Shown: positions 10,163 to 18,164, counted from the first letter of the stretch. The stretch: 64,000 bases of DNA from Bacillus sonorensis NBRC 101234 = KCTC 13918 (GCF_001592005.1 NZ_BCVZ01000005.1:62001-126000), one strand, 5' to 3'. Notes: generated by a model from the letters alone, not told the origin. Translations and numbers: made by a program.

Positions 10163-11845
10163 ATGATGATTCCAGAGATTCATTTTGACAAGGAGTGGCC
10201 TGAACAGTTTGCGGAACACCTTGAACAGGACGGTCCTTGGGCGAATTGGGAGCTTTACCAGCTTTCCTGCGAGGTGCAAAAACGCCTGGCGATTCCAACC
10301 TTTGAAGGGCTACAGGCTCCACACCATCTGCCTGATTTCACCCCGCTTCCCCACCAGCTTGAGGTCGCTCGAAAAGTGGTCGAACAGATGAACGGGAAAG
10401 CCATTTTAGCCGATGAAGTAGGTCTTGGAAAAACGGTTGAAGCCGGCTTGATATTAAAAGAATACATGATTCGCGGTCTGGCAAAAAAAATTTTAATTCT
10501 CGTGCCCGCTTCACTTGTATCACAGTGGGTAAAAGAACTGCGCGACAAATTTTTAATCCCGGCCGTCGAGCAGAAAAAAAGCTATGTATGGGAGCAGTGT
10601 GACGTTGTCGTCTCCTCCCTTGATACAGCGAAACGTTCGCCGCACCGGGAAACGGTATTATCCATTCAATATGATGTGGTGATTATTGATGAAGCTCACA
10701 AACTGAAAAACAATAAAACCAAAAACTACGAATTCGTCCGCAACTTAAAGAAAAAATACTGCCTGATGCTGACTGCGACACCGATTCAAAACAAGATTGA
10801 CGAAATTTTCAACCTCGTCTCCCTTTTAAAGCCGGGCCATTTAGGCAATGAAAGCAACTTTAACAAAGATTATTCAAAACAAATCAATTCCGCCGAGGCG
10901 CACGAGCGATTGAAATCGCTCATCAATAAAGTCATGATCAGAAACAGGCGGCAGGATACGGGAATCACATGGACGAAGCGCCATGTCGAAACCGTGCCGA
11001 TTTCTTTTTCTCCGACCGAACAGGCTTTATATGACGAAATCACAAGCCTGAAAAAAGATCACCGCCATTCGGCCGGCATGTTTTCGATTATGACATTGGA
11101 GCGCGAATGCTGTTCAAGCAGAGAAGCGGTCTATATGACGCTGAAAAACATGCTCGACAGGAAAGACCGTGAAGCCCCTGTCATCGGAGAAGCCGCGATT
11201 CATCAGCTGATCAACAGGGTAAACGAGGTTACACAGAACTCCAAAGCGATGAAAGTCGTCGAGCTGATTCAGGAACTCAACGACAAAGTCATCATTTTTA
11301 CGGAATACAGGGCGACGCAAATTTATCTGCAATGGTTCCTTCAGCAAAATGGGATCAGCTCTGTGCCGTTTCGCGGCGGCTTTAAACGAGGAAAGAAAGA
11401 CTGGATGAAGGACTTGTTCCGGGGCAAAGTTCAGGTGCTGATCGCCACGGAAGCGGGCGGTGAAGGGATCAACCTTCAATTTTGCAACAAAATCATCAAC
11501 TATGATCTCCCCTGGAACCCGATGCGCCTTGAACAAAGAATCGGACGGATTCACCGGCTCGGCCAGGAACGGGACGTCTATATTTACAATATGGCGACAA
11601 AACATACCGTAGAGGAACATATCTTGAAGCTTCTCTACGAAAAAATCCATTTATTCGAAAAAGTTGTTGGCGACTTGGATGATATTTTGACAAAAATAGA
11701 GGTCGGTCATTTTGAAGAGCACCTTCATGATATCCTCTATTATTCAGCATCTGACGAAGAAATGAAAATCAAAATGGAAAATTTGGCATCGTTTATCTCC
11801 TGCGGGGACGACGCTGTTCAAGACCACAAACAGATTGGAGGCTGA
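10163..11845 (+). CDS. yqhH: SNF2-family DNA helicase/ATPase YqhH
   Basis: A 560-residue superfamily 2 ATPase of the SNF2/RapA type. Motif I DEVGLGKT (about residues 90-97) is the Walker A region, DEAH near 175 the Walker B, LTATPIQNK motif III, and the C-terminal helicase domain carries ATEAGGEGINLQ and QRIGRIHRLGQ. Such proteins move along double-stranded DNA and remodel protein-DNA or transcription complexes; the target here is unknown. The ATG at 10163 follows GAGAGGAAAGGCGG. It is followed after three bases by yqhG, so the two are likely co-translated, and it is read divergently from the gcv operon. Confidence 0.88.
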   Translation: MMIPEIHFDKEWPEQFAEHLEQDGPWANWELYQLSCEVQKRLAIPTFEGLQAPHHLPDFTPLPHQLEVARKVVEQMNGKAILADEVGLGKTVEAGLILKEYMIRGLAKKILILVPASLVSQWVKELRDKFLIPAVEQKKSYVWEQCDVVVSSLDTAKRSPHRETVLSIQYDVVIIDEAHKLKNNKTKNYEFVRNLKKKYCLMLTATPIQNKIDEIFNLVSLLKPGHLGNESNFNKDYSKQINSAEAHERLKSLINKVMIRNRRQDTGITWTKRHVETVPISFSPTEQALYDEITSLKKDHRHSAGMFSIMTLERECCSSREAVYMTLKNMLDRKDREAPVIGEAAIHQLINRVNEVTQNSKAMKVVELIQELNDKVIIFTEYRATQIYLQWFLQQNGISSVPFRGGFKRGKKDWMKDLFRGKVQVLIATEAGGEGINLQFCNKIINYDLPWNPMRLEQRIGRIHRLGQERDVYIYNMATKHTVEEHILKLLYEKIHLFEKVVGDLDDILTKIEVGHFEEHLHDILYYSASDEEMKIKMENLASFISCGDDAVQDHKQIGG

Positions 11846-11848
11846 AGG

Positions 11849-12643
11849 ATGAGGCAGGAAGAAATACAGCGGTTTTTAGAACGCTTTTTCACCGCGAATC
11901 GATGCGACATCATTGACAAGAGCGCCGGCCATATCACCGTGCAGCTGACCGCTGAAGTCGATAAACAAATTATGAACAGGCCTTTTTATTGGCACTGGCT
12001 CGAGAAAACGGGCGGACAGCCGAATCCGATGAAAATTACGCTGATTACAAATGAAGAAGCGGCGCCTGAGGATATTGAAGGGGAATTTATTCATTTCGGC
12101 TCACCGAGGCTATTTCAAATTTTTCAGGCGGTAAAAAAGAACGGAAAATTTATCCGTCTTTATGAAAAGGTCCGCTTTATGGGAGGCCATACGCCCCTTG
12201 AACCGTGGCTCGGCTTGAATGTAACGATCTCATTCCAGTCCGACATGAAAAAAGACAAGCTTCTGTCTCTCGGCCTCCATTTAATCAGCGGACAGCTGAT
12301 AGAAGGGTTTCAAGAACAAATGGAAGAAAGGGCGCTCTCTACGCACATTTCCGACTACTGCTACACCATGTCGCCTTTAATCAAACCGGAAAGCGGCATC
12401 AAACGGCTTGAACGCTATATCGAACAAGCCGCCAGAAGCGAGCCTCTTGATTGGGCTGAAGCTTCTCTTAAAAGATGGAATAACGACCTTTCCCTTCTGA
12501 ATCAGTTTTATGAAGAGACGGAAGAAAAGCCTGAGGAATACGAAATTGAAAAAAAAGCCCTGCAAACACTGTACGAACCAAAAATCGAAATGAAGATCGA
12601 AAACGGCGGTTTGTTTTATCTGCAGAAAAAAACCTCAGGATAA
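11849..12643 (+). CDS. yqhG: YqhG family protein
   Basis: A 264-residue soluble protein of unknown function with no signal peptide or membrane segment. The C-terminal part (about 190-245) is rich in Glu and Lys and likely helical or coiled coil. It begins three bases after yqhH with GGAGGC as ribosome site, so it is probably a partner of that helicase. The family YqhG is known from Bacillus only by position. Function cannot be inferred from motifs. Confidence 0.82.
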   Translation: MRQEEIQRFLERFFTANRCDIIDKSAGHITVQLTAEVDKQIMNRPFYWHWLEKTGGQPNPMKITLITNEEAAPEDIEGEFIHFGSPRLFQIFQAVKKNGKFIRLYEKVRFMGGHTPLEPWLGLNVTISFQSDMKKDKLLSLGLHLISGQLIEGFQEQMEERALSTHISDYCYTMSPLIKPESGIKRLERYIEQAARSEPLDWAEASLKRWNNDLSLLNQFYEETEEKPEEYEIEKKALQTLYEPKIEMKIENGGLFYLQKKTSG

Positions 12644-12652
12644 TTTTTCCGA

Positions 12653-12696
12653 TTCGACACGGTTCTTCTTTTTATTCAGAAACCTAGGATTATAAT
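12653..12696 (+). promoter_or_regulatory. sinI promoter with a Spo0A box
   Basis: TTCGACA at 12653-12659 is the exact reverse complement of the 0A box TGTCGAA. A TATAAT at 12691-12696 makes a good -10 element, which places the box around -47. In B. subtilis sinI is activated by phosphorylated Spo0A through an upstream box at this distance. The -35 sequence is poor, as expected for an activated promoter. Confidence 0.65.
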
Positions 12697-12832
12697 GGAA
12701 GTAAGACGATAAACTTTCGCATCAACAATTGGACAAGTTTGGAAAAATGCTGAGGCCAGCGATTTATCTTTGTTGCCAACAACAAGGTTGACTGAAATAC
12801 ATAACCAAGTATTTTGGGAGGGGACATGTATC

Positions 12833-13006
12833 ATGAAAGCGAAAAGTGAGAAGGAAGAATTGGACAAGGAGTGGGAAGATCTCATCAAAAGCGCTCTCAG
12901 AGCAGGTATTAGTCCAGAGGAAATAAGAATTTTTCTCAATTTGGGTCATAAGCCTTCGGAAGCTTCCACACCAATTGAAAGAAGTCATTCAATAAATCCT
13001 TTCTGA
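12833..13006 (+). CDS. sinI: SinR antagonist SinI
   Basis: A 57-residue protein that binds SinR and pulls it off DNA, releasing biofilm genes. Its core LDKEWEDLIKSALRAGISPEEIRIFL mirrors the C-terminal LDSEWENLVRDAMASGVSKKQFREFL of SinR (shown here as positions 11-36 and 80-105 respectively), the two helices that form the heterodimer. ATG at 12833 is preceded by GGGAGGGGAC and gives the family length; a longer in-frame reading upstream has no ribosome site. The C-terminus SHSINPF matches the B. subtilis form. It lies directly upstream of sinR. Confidence 0.93.
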   Translation: MKAKSEKEELDKEWEDLIKSALRAGISPEEIRIFLNLGHKPSEASTPIERSHSINPF

Positions 13007-13009
13007 ATG

Positions 13010-13018
13010 TGCTATAAT
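13010..13018 (+). promoter_or_regulatory. Extended -10 promoter element for sinR
   Basis: TGCTATAAT just after the sinI stop codon is a perfect TGn-TATAAT extended -10. No good -35 is seen. It matches the place of the constitutive sinR promoter known in B. subtilis, which keeps SinR made independently of sinI. Confidence 0.6.
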
Positions 13019-13039
13019 ATCGAAAGGAAGGTGATGACA

Positions 13040-13375
13040 TTGATTGGCCAGCGTATTAAACAATATCGAAAAGAAAAAGGCTACTCACTATCTGAACTAG
13101 CTGAAAAGGCTGGGGTAGCGAAGTCTTATTTAAGTTCAATAGAAAGAAATTTGCAAACAAACCCCTCCATTCAATTTCTAGAAAAAGTCTCCGCTGTTCT
13201 GGACGTCTCGGTTCATACCCTGCTTGATGAGAAAGATGAAACCGAATACGATGGTCAATTAGATAGTGAATGGGAAAATCTAGTTCGTGACGCGATGGCA
13301 TCAGGGGTTTCTAAAAAACAATTTCGCGAATTTTTGGATTATCAAAAATGGAAGAAAAGACAGGAAAAGGAGTAA
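13040..13375 (+). CDS. sinR: Biofilm master repressor SinR
   Basis: DNA-binding repressor of matrix genes (tapA and eps operons). Residues 1-65 form an XRE-type helix-turn-helix (SLSELAEKAGVAKSYLSSIE), and residues 75-110 form the SinI-like dimerisation helices. TTG at 13040 is the chosen start: AAGGAAGGTGA lies seven bases upstream, and it gives the 111-residue length and IGQRIKQYRKEKGYS start of B. subtilis SinR. An upstream ATG (13034) would place the start inside the ribosome site. Expression comes from the sinI promoter and from its own extended -10 promoter. Confidence 0.95.
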   Translation: MIGQRIKQYRKEKGYSLSELAEKAGVAKSYLSSIERNLQTNPSIQFLEKVSAVLDVSVHTLLDEKDETEYDGQLDSEWENLVRDAMASGVSKKQFREFLDYQKWKKRQEKE

Positions 13376-13436
13376 GTGTCACATATCTTACTCCCTTTGG
13401 CATTTAAAAAATATAACGACGCCGATCAAATTTACA

Positions 13437-13470
13437 TAAAAAAAACGGATCTGTTGATCCGCTTTTTTTT
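13437..13470. terminator. Bidirectional terminator between sinR and tasA
   Basis: CGGATC / GATCCG stem with TGTT loop, flanked by A-run on the left and TTTTTTTT on the right, so it can stop both convergent transcripts. Confidence 0.8.
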
Positions 13471-13481
13471 AATGGATAGCA

Positions 13482-14276
13482 TTATTTATCTTCACTGTGT
13501 GCTCTTTCGTTCTCTTTAACATATCCTTTTTCATCGGCGTGTTTATTTCCATCGATGGTTAAGCCGTTCCATTGAGTACCCTCAAATGAGAAGTCAAGCT
13601 GTACAGAATCTCCTTGATATTTGTTCTGTATCATGTTGCCGTTGCTGTCTGTTGTTGTGTCATTGATAAATTCAATGACCATTTCGACTTTGTCGAAATC
13701 GTATGGATCTTTTGGAATACCATCGTATTGAGGCGCAGTCTTGCCCTTGATTGTCGCGACATTGATTTTGCCGTTGTCATGCAGGAAGCCCGGCTCAATT
13801 AGCTTTTTGATTTTTTCCATTGAGCTTTTATCTTTTTTCGCAGACATATTGTACAGATCATAGAGATTCGCGGAATCAAGAATGATGTTTTTAGGATATC
13901 CGTTTCCGCCTTCAACGCCGACAGTCAATACGCTGACTTTAAACTGTTTCAGGAAGTCTTCGGCAGAATTTTTCCCGCCGTTTTTCGCGTTGGCGTCAAC
14001 GAAATTGCTGAAGCCCATCTGCATTAACACTTCTTTAATGGCCAATGAACCGTCATTTTTAAATGTGAATTCTTTTTTGAATTTATCACCCGGTTTTAAG
14101 TTTGACAGGTTCACTCTCGCAGACGTTTCTTTCGCATTTAAGTCAAGCGTACCTGCTGCATACGTAGCTTGTGTCGTTTCGATATCGTTAAACGCGGCCC
14201 AAGTTCCCCCTCCTACTAATGCCAGCCCAAGAGCAGCGGACGCAACTCCTAATCCAATTTTTTTCTTTGTACCCAT
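13482..14276 (-). CDS. tasA: Biofilm amyloid-like fibre protein TasA
   Basis: Main protein fibre of the Bacillus biofilm matrix, 264 residues, secreted and assembled outside the cell with the help of TapA. The signal peptide covers about residues 1-27 (IGLGVASAALGLALVGGG core, ending TWAA before FNDIET), the type cut by SipW. The mature part carries NLKPGDKFKKEFTFKNDGS near 60-80 and KYQGDSVQLDF near 220, conserved with B. subtilis TasA. Last gene of tapA-sipW-tasA, with its own good ribosome site (AAAAGGAGGAG). Charged C-terminal tail ends in AHSEDK. Confidence 0.95.
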   Translation of the reverse strand: MGTKKKIGLGVASAALGLALVGGGTWAAFNDIETTQATYAAGTLDLNAKETSARVNLSNLKPGDKFKKEFTFKNDGSLAIKEVLMQMGFSNFVDANAKNGGKNSAEDFLKQFKVSVLTVGVEGGNGYPKNIILDSANLYDLYNMSAKKDKSSMEKIKKLIEPGFLHDNGKINVATIKGKTAPQYDGIPKDPYDFDKVEMVIEFINDTTTDSNGNMIQNKYQGDSVQLDFSFEGTQWNGLTIDGNKHADEKGYVKENERAHSEDK

Positions 14277-14345
14277 GATAACTCCTCCTTTTATAATTGA
14301 AAAATGCTATATATGGAGACCTGAATAACAGGTGACCAACGAAAG

Positions 14346-14927
14346 TTACATTGAAACCCGGTCTTTTCCGGCGGCTTCGATTGCTTTTGTTTTTTGATCA
14401 ATTTCACGCAATGCCGCGGATATCGTAATGACCGCATAAAGAATTAACAAGAGACCCGGCACGATCAACAAGATGGCTGTGCCGATGGGTTTGCTGGCGA
14501 AATCCAGCAGATACCCCGCATATGGAACGGTAATTCCCGAATACTTTGCGACAACGTTTTCCGCCAAAACAGGATCGGAATCGGGATTTTGGTTGTTGTC
14601 ACCTTTTGTTTTAAATACGAGATTTGATTTATGTTTTGTTATACCGATAATCCGGTGGGTAACCATTGTGTTCTGATCTTGCATGAATGTAATAATATCG
14701 CCCTTTTTCAAGGACTCGGGATTTGCAACTTTTTGAACGGCGATAATTGATCCCGTTTTAAACTCCGGCTCCATTGAACCGGATAAAACCGTCTTCAATT
14801 GATAGCCGAACAGCTGAGGCTCCCCGCCCGACGATTTTGTTGATATGACAACAATGACCGCCGCAATGATCAGCGTGAAAATAATCACATATAAGAAATT
14901 GCTGACCCATTTCATGATTTTTTTCAT
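14346..14927 (-). CDS. sipW: ER-type signal peptidase I SipW
   Basis: Cleaves the signal peptides of TasA and TapA. The 193-residue protein has an N-terminal membrane segment (about 8-30), the active-site serine Ser51 in LSGSMEP and His91 in VTHRIIG, which replaces the lysine of ordinary bacterial signal peptidases, as in archaeal and ER enzymes. A second C-terminal membrane segment lies at about 150-175. It overlaps tapA by four bases (ATGA), so translation is coupled. In B. subtilis SipW also affects matrix gene expression; nothing here tests that. Confidence 0.94.
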   Translation of the reverse strand: MKKIMKWVSNFLYVIIFTLIIAAVIVVISTKSSGGEPQLFGYQLKTVLSGSMEPEFKTGSIIAVQKVANPESLKKGDIITFMQDQNTMVTHRIIGITKHKSNLVFKTKGDNNQNPDSDPVLAENVVAKYSGITVPYAGYLLDFASKPIGTAILLIVPGLLLILYAVITISAALREIDQKTKAIEAAGKDRVSM

Positions 14928-15670
14928 GACGCATCCCCGCTTTCTAATGAATGTTTCTCTTTATTTTTTTCCTCACGGACGGACCGACCGCCGTCTGTTC
15001 CTTGTTTTTCTGGCTCGATTTTATCTGTTCGTTCAGTCTCCCGGAATGTTTCCGGCTTGTCTTTACGATCTGGTTTGGATTCGGCTTTTTTTGGAGGCTT
15101 CGGCGTCTTTTCTTTGCAGTCGCTGAGTTTCATCACCTTTGACCAAATAAACGGCTTTCCCCGTTTGATATCAGGATGACCTTCAGGTTTTATCAATTTA
15201 AAAACGTAAATTCCTCCACTTACCGCACGATTTGACTCAATCCTGTATAGATGGCTGCGGACTTCCTTGCCAACCGTGCCTTTGTCTATGACAGCCCCGT
15301 CTTTCAGCGGCTTTGAAGAGCTCTCGATTTTGTGCAGCTCCCATTTCCATTCTGAAGCGGTTATGCTGTTGCCGCGGTTTTTAAATTCAGCAAATAAAGG
15401 CAACGGCGCACAAGTGCTTCCTTTTGTTTTTGTCTGTTTTTGAAGCTTCAAATCGCTTCCATCCCACTCTCTATCATCTATGTCCTTGAATTTTGCAGAC
15501 GCTTTCATTGACATGCTATATTTTTCCACATCATGGAACGATGCGTTCGTATTTTGATTCAGCTGACTCCCCAGTCCAATCAAAAGGTAGATGATCAACA
15601 TCATTTGAAAACCGATGATCGTCTTTTTGTCTTTTTTTCGGCGTCTCCTAGTTCGAGATAATCTAATCAT
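14924..15670 (-). CDS. tapA: TasA anchoring/assembly protein TapA
   Basis: Accessory protein for TasA fibre formation, 248 residues (older name yqxM). A basic N-terminus (residues 5-16) and hydrophobic segment (about 22-38, MLIIYLLIGLGSQL) make the signal peptide. The folded part contains two cysteines (in STCAPLP and LSDCKEK) that are conserved in the family. The C-terminal 60 residues are low complexity, rich in Lys, Glu, Arg and Pro, and the part most variable between species. First gene of the operon; its promoter region carries several SinR-type sites. Confidence 0.92.
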   Translation of the reverse strand: MIRLSRTRRRRKKDKKTIIGFQMMLIIYLLIGLGSQLNQNTNASFHDVEKYSMSMKASAKFKDIDDREWDGSDLKLQKQTKTKGSTCAPLPLFAEFKNRGNSITASEWKWELHKIESSSKPLKDGAVIDKGTVGKEVRSHLYRIESNRAVSGGIYVFKLIKPEGHPDIKRGKPFIWSKVMKLSDCKEKTPKPPKKAESKPDRKDKPETFRETERTDKIEPEKQGTDGGRSVREEKNKEKHSLESGDAS

Positions 15671-15693
15671 GACTACCCTCCTAGCAGCTTTTC

Positions 15694-15786
15694 GTTCGTT
15701 TTAAAGAACCTAATAGTTAGAGTATAAAGAACAAAGCTCACAATTGAAAACTGTCAAAATAGTCGATTTAGTTCGTTTTACAGAAC
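15694..15786 (-). promoter_or_regulatory. tapA promoter region with SinR-type operator sites
   Basis: On the minus strand GTTCTTT (15732-15726) runs straight into TATACT (15726-15721), a likely -10, so a bound repressor would cover it. Two near-identical 16-mers, GTTCGTTTTAAAGAAC at 15694-15709 and GTTCGTTTTACAGAAC at 15771-15786, are GTTC-N8-GAAC palindromes, the arrangement known for SinR dimers (half-site GTTCTYT). A further GTTCTTT lies at 15845-15851 on the plus strand. Confidence 0.65.
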
Positions 15787-15932
15787 ATTTTCATTCAATT
15801 CCTCAAAAAAACTCTTAAATTCTCATCTTTTTGAAAAAAATGAAGTTCTTTATAATGTACACAATTTATTCTTATTTTTTTGTATAAACTGTGTCGACAA
15901 GGAAAAAAATAGGGAGGAAAGGATGGTGACCC

Positions 15933-16253
15933 ATGCTGAAAAAGATCATATTATGCGTCCTTTTATTGCTTGTAAGTTCAAAACCGCTGTATGTACAAGG
16001 AGCAGGCTATCAAACAGCCGTTATGACGAAATGGGAAGAAAAAGCTGTTCAGGAAGCCAAAAAGAGATACCCGGAAGCTGAAGTCCGGCTCACCCAAAAG
16101 GTATGGGACCGAAAACGAACTGATGAAGCTGTTAAACAGTACCACCTGACCCTTAGTGAAGGAAATAAAGATTTTGGCGTATTTGTCACCATTTCGTACG
16201 AGCCTTCAACCCATAAAATTAATAAAGTGGTAGTTGTTGAAGAATATAAATAA
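15933..16253 (+). CDS. yqzG: Secreted small protein YqzG
   Basis: A 106-residue protein with a signal peptide (residues 1-24, LIILCVLLLLVSS-like core ending QGAG). The mature part is a small domain of unknown role, with KWEEKAVQEAKKRYPEAEV and a DFGVFVTISYEPSTHKINKV strand region, similar to DUF3889 proteins of Bacillus. The ATG at 15933 follows AGGGAGGAAAGG. It is read divergently from tapA, sharing the intergenic region with the SinR-type sites. A terminator follows directly. Confidence 0.82.
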   Translation: MLKKIILCVLLLLVSSKPLYVQGAGYQTAVMTKWEEKAVQEAKKRYPEAEVRLTQKVWDRKRTDEAVKQYHLTLSEGNKDFGVFVTISYEPSTHKINKVVVVEEYK

Positions 16254-16254
16254 G

Positions 16255-16283
16255 CCGCTTTCCTTTAGGAAAACGGCTTCCTA
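16255..16283 (+). terminator. Terminator of yqzG
   Basis: AAGCCG / CGGCTT outer stem with an inner TTTCC/GGAAA pairing, immediately after the stop codon; the T run after it is short. Confidence 0.55.
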
Positions 16284-16346
16284 TTTCTTGATTGAAATTC
16301 GAACCTCCTGGCCCGCGGCCCGCCGAATGGGGATGCCTTTTCTATC

Positions 16347-16532
16347 TTATGATTTATGACGTTTAAAAAACATCATGCAGCCGATAGGAAGAATCCCGAA
16401 CCAGCGGTATATGCGGGACGGCGGTCTGCTTTCTTTGCGCTTTTCTTTCATTTCTTTTCTTTCTTGTTTTGGTGTATCCATATACTTGACAAGCTGTTCT
16501 GTCATATATTTCACATAATCGTTCGTTTTCAT
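16347..16532 (-). CDS. yqzE: YqzE, small protein at the end of the comG operon
   Basis: A 61-residue protein: a charged N-terminal helix ([18 protein letters not shown]), a very basic middle and a short hydrophobic segment (about 43-56, [13 protein letters not shown]) near the C-terminus. It follows comGG, as in B. subtilis, and is probably co-transcribed with the comG genes. Function is unknown. Confidence 0.75.
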   Translation of the reverse strand: MKTNDYVKYMTEQLVKYMDTPKQERKEMKEKRKESRPPSRIYRWFGILPIGCMMFFKRHKS

Positions 16533-16611
16533 CTGCTCACCTCATCGCACTTCTTATGATGAAGTGTTGTCAGGCGCATACTTTTTTATACGTCTTTTTC
16601 AGGCTTAACCG

Positions 16612-16977
16612 CTACTTCTCTTTCCACCGGCTGATTTTCTTTTTCTTCAAATGATATTGAAATTCCGCAGTTCTCACGGTTTTCGCTGCTGTTTTTATCT
16701 TAATCCTCACAAGCTTCGTCTGTTTACCGGCTGGCAAAATGGAATACGAGACCGCACCATACGCCTTTTTTTCCTCTCTTTCCCGTTCGTCTTGGATATG
16801 CCGGACGGAATAAAGAACCCCATTTCGAAGGAGATTTTGCTGGGTGTAAAACTCTTTCGTTTGTTTGGCAAACGCTTGCTTCGTGATAAAAACCGCCGCG
16901 GAATGGCCGGCGCACAGCATGCAGATCATCGCCATAAAAAGCGCTGCGGGATAAATATAGCCTTTGGAATTGTACAG
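16612..16977 (-). CDS. comGG: Competence pseudopilus protein ComGG
   Basis: Minor pseudopilin-associated membrane protein needed for DNA uptake. Reading the frame upstream of the first ATG (16935) gives YNSKGYIYPAALFMAMICML, which matches the N-terminus and membrane segment of B. subtilis ComGG (MYRTRGFIYPA...). No ATG, GTG or TTG precedes it in frame; the codon in the right place is CTG at 16975-16977, with AGGTGG six bases upstream directly after the comGF stop. From there the protein is 121 residues, close to the B. subtilis 124. Starting at the ATG would remove half of the membrane segment. The CTG start is an inference. Confidence 0.82.
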   Translation of the reverse strand: MYNSKGYIYPAALFMAMICMLCAGHSAAVFITKQAFAKQTKEFYTQQNLLRNGVLYSVRHIQDEREREEKKAYGAVSYSILPAGKQTKLVRIKIKTAAKTVRTAEFQYHLKKKKISRWKEK

Positions 16978-16989
16978 ATTTAACCACCT

Positions 16990-17481
16990 TCATCCAGAAT
17001 GATAGATTGGAAATGCCGCGCGATACTTTTTGCCGTTAAGACCGATGACATCAAAGATAACGTGGTGATCTTCAAGTCTGAATTTTACGCGTTTGACTTG
17101 CTGCAGCATCGGCATATGGCCTTTTGAATTTACTCTTTTGCGAATCAATGTCCGATACGGTTCATAGCGGACCGCATCACCTAAAGAATTTTTCAACTCA
17201 AGTACCCGGCCGTTGTTCTTTACTTTAATGTCCTCAGCTTCTTTGCATTCTTTGAGCATCTGTTCAGCTGTAATGGTCCATTCTTCCGGACGGATATCAT
17301 CCTCGTTGACAGCCGGGGATAAAAACAGATGAAACATTGAGACGGCCGTTCCGGCAATGAACATGTAGACCATTAATGAACTTAAAGTATTAAGAAGGGT
17401 AAAGCCCTTTTGTTTTGAGAATTCCGAAACAATGCTGGCGGTCTTTTCTGTCTTCAATGGAGATGCAAACTTTATATTCAT
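16990..17481 (-). CDS. comGF: Competence pseudopilin-like protein ComGF
   Basis: Minor component of the competence pseudopilus, 163 residues. The prepilin-type motif KQKGFTLLNTLSSLMVYMF lies unusually far in (residues 25-43), giving a long leader, and the hydrophobic helix follows. The C-terminal half (IRKRVNSKGHMPML, KYRAAFPIY) matches the family. ATG at 17481 is chosen because GGGAGGAAAAAGGAG precedes it; a further in-frame ATG at 17502 has no site. The gene overlaps comGE by 92 bases in another frame, much more than its neighbours overlap. Confidence 0.87.
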   Translation of the reverse strand: MNIKFASPLKTEKTASIVSEFSKQKGFTLLNTLSSLMVYMFIAGTAVSMFHLFLSPAVNEDDIRPEEWTITAEQMLKECKEAEDIKVKNNGRVLELKNSLGDAVRYEPYRTLIRKRVNSKGHMPMLQQVKRVKFRLEDHHVIFDVIGLNGKKYRAAFPIYHSG

Positions 17482-17737
17482 CTCCTTTTTCCTCCCATTC
17501 AATAAAGTAGGCGGTTCCCTGATAAAAAACGGTTTCTGCCGCCTGATAACGCCCGATCAGCATGTAGCGGCTGATCTTCTCATCTAAGATGCGGTATGCT
17601 TCTTCTTCTTTTCCCATCATGTCAGCTTTCAATTCGAGCTGATGATATGCCGGAATTAAAAAAGCGGCTATCATCATCCAAATACTAAATGCAGAAACAG
17701 TTTCAAGTGTCATAAACCCTCTATTTTTTTTGAACAT
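17390..17737 (-). CDS. comGE: Competence pseudopilin ComGE
   Basis: Minor pseudopilin, 115 residues, same length as in B. subtilis. The N-terminus MFKKNRGFMTLETVSAFSIW is a type IV prepilin-like signal with cleavage expected after the Gly of RGF by ComC and the conserved Glu at +5. The rest is a soluble domain. It overlaps comGD by 17 bases at its start and comGF by 92 bases at its end. Confidence 0.9.
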   Translation of the reverse strand: MFKKNRGFMTLETVSAFSIWMMIAAFLIPAYHQLELKADMMGKEEEAYRILDEKISRYMLIGRYQAAETVFYQGTAYFIEWEEKGDEYKVCISIEDRKDRQHCFGILKTKGLYPS

Positions 17738-18164
17738 TGATTCTGCCGCTTCCTAAATAAATCGTCAATTCAAACGAGGTTTTATTTGCATTAATCAACA
17801 GTTTTCCTCCTTGATTCGGAGCCCCGCTCGGGCTATAGGTGAAATGTTGTCCGATTGTCGATTTTTTTATGTCAATTTTGTGATCATACTCCCTGACAAG
17901 ATAAGGGGGTAAGCTTTCATCAGCCGGCTTGATGGTATATTTGTAATGATCGGTATCAAACAGTACTTTCACCTTCTTGTTTTGAACAAAAGCTGACTGC
18001 TGGGCAAAAAGCAAATCTGCTTCAAGCTGTGCAGCAAAATGCTGGACAATCCTTTTTTCATAAGCGGATGGCAATCCGGCAAATAAACATATCATCATAA
18101 TCGAGCTGATCAGCAAAACGGTGAGGCTTTCAAGAAGAGTAAACCCTTTTTGATACCTTGCCAT
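17721..18164 (-). CDS. comGD: Competence pseudopilin ComGD
   Basis: Minor pseudopilin, 147 residues. RYQKGFTLLESLTVLLISS is a textbook prepilin signal: cleavage between Gly and Phe, Glu at +5, then a hydrophobic helix that packs into the pilus. The start ATG shares a base with the comGC stop codon (TAATG). Confidence 0.92.
   Translation of the reverse strand: MARYQKGFTLLESLTVLLISSIMMICLFAGLPSAYEKRIVQHFAAQLEADLLFAQQSAFVQNKKVKVLFDTDHYKYTIKPADESLPPYLVREYDHKIDIKKSTIGQHFTYSPSGAPNQGGKLLINANKTSFELTIYLGSGRINVQKK

Noticed and set aside
11114..11650. 178-codon minus-strand frame opposite yqhH
   Set aside because: Antisense shadow of the helicase domain; no ribosome site and no family features.
13010..13042. 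ATG at 13007 or 13034 as start of sinR
   Set aside because: The first lies directly on the sinI stop without a ribosome site and the second lies inside the AAGGAAGGTGATG ribosome site; TTG at 13040 gives the known protein.
16651..16983. Plus-strand frame of 110 codons over comGG
   Set aside because: Antisense to comGG; composition not protein-like.
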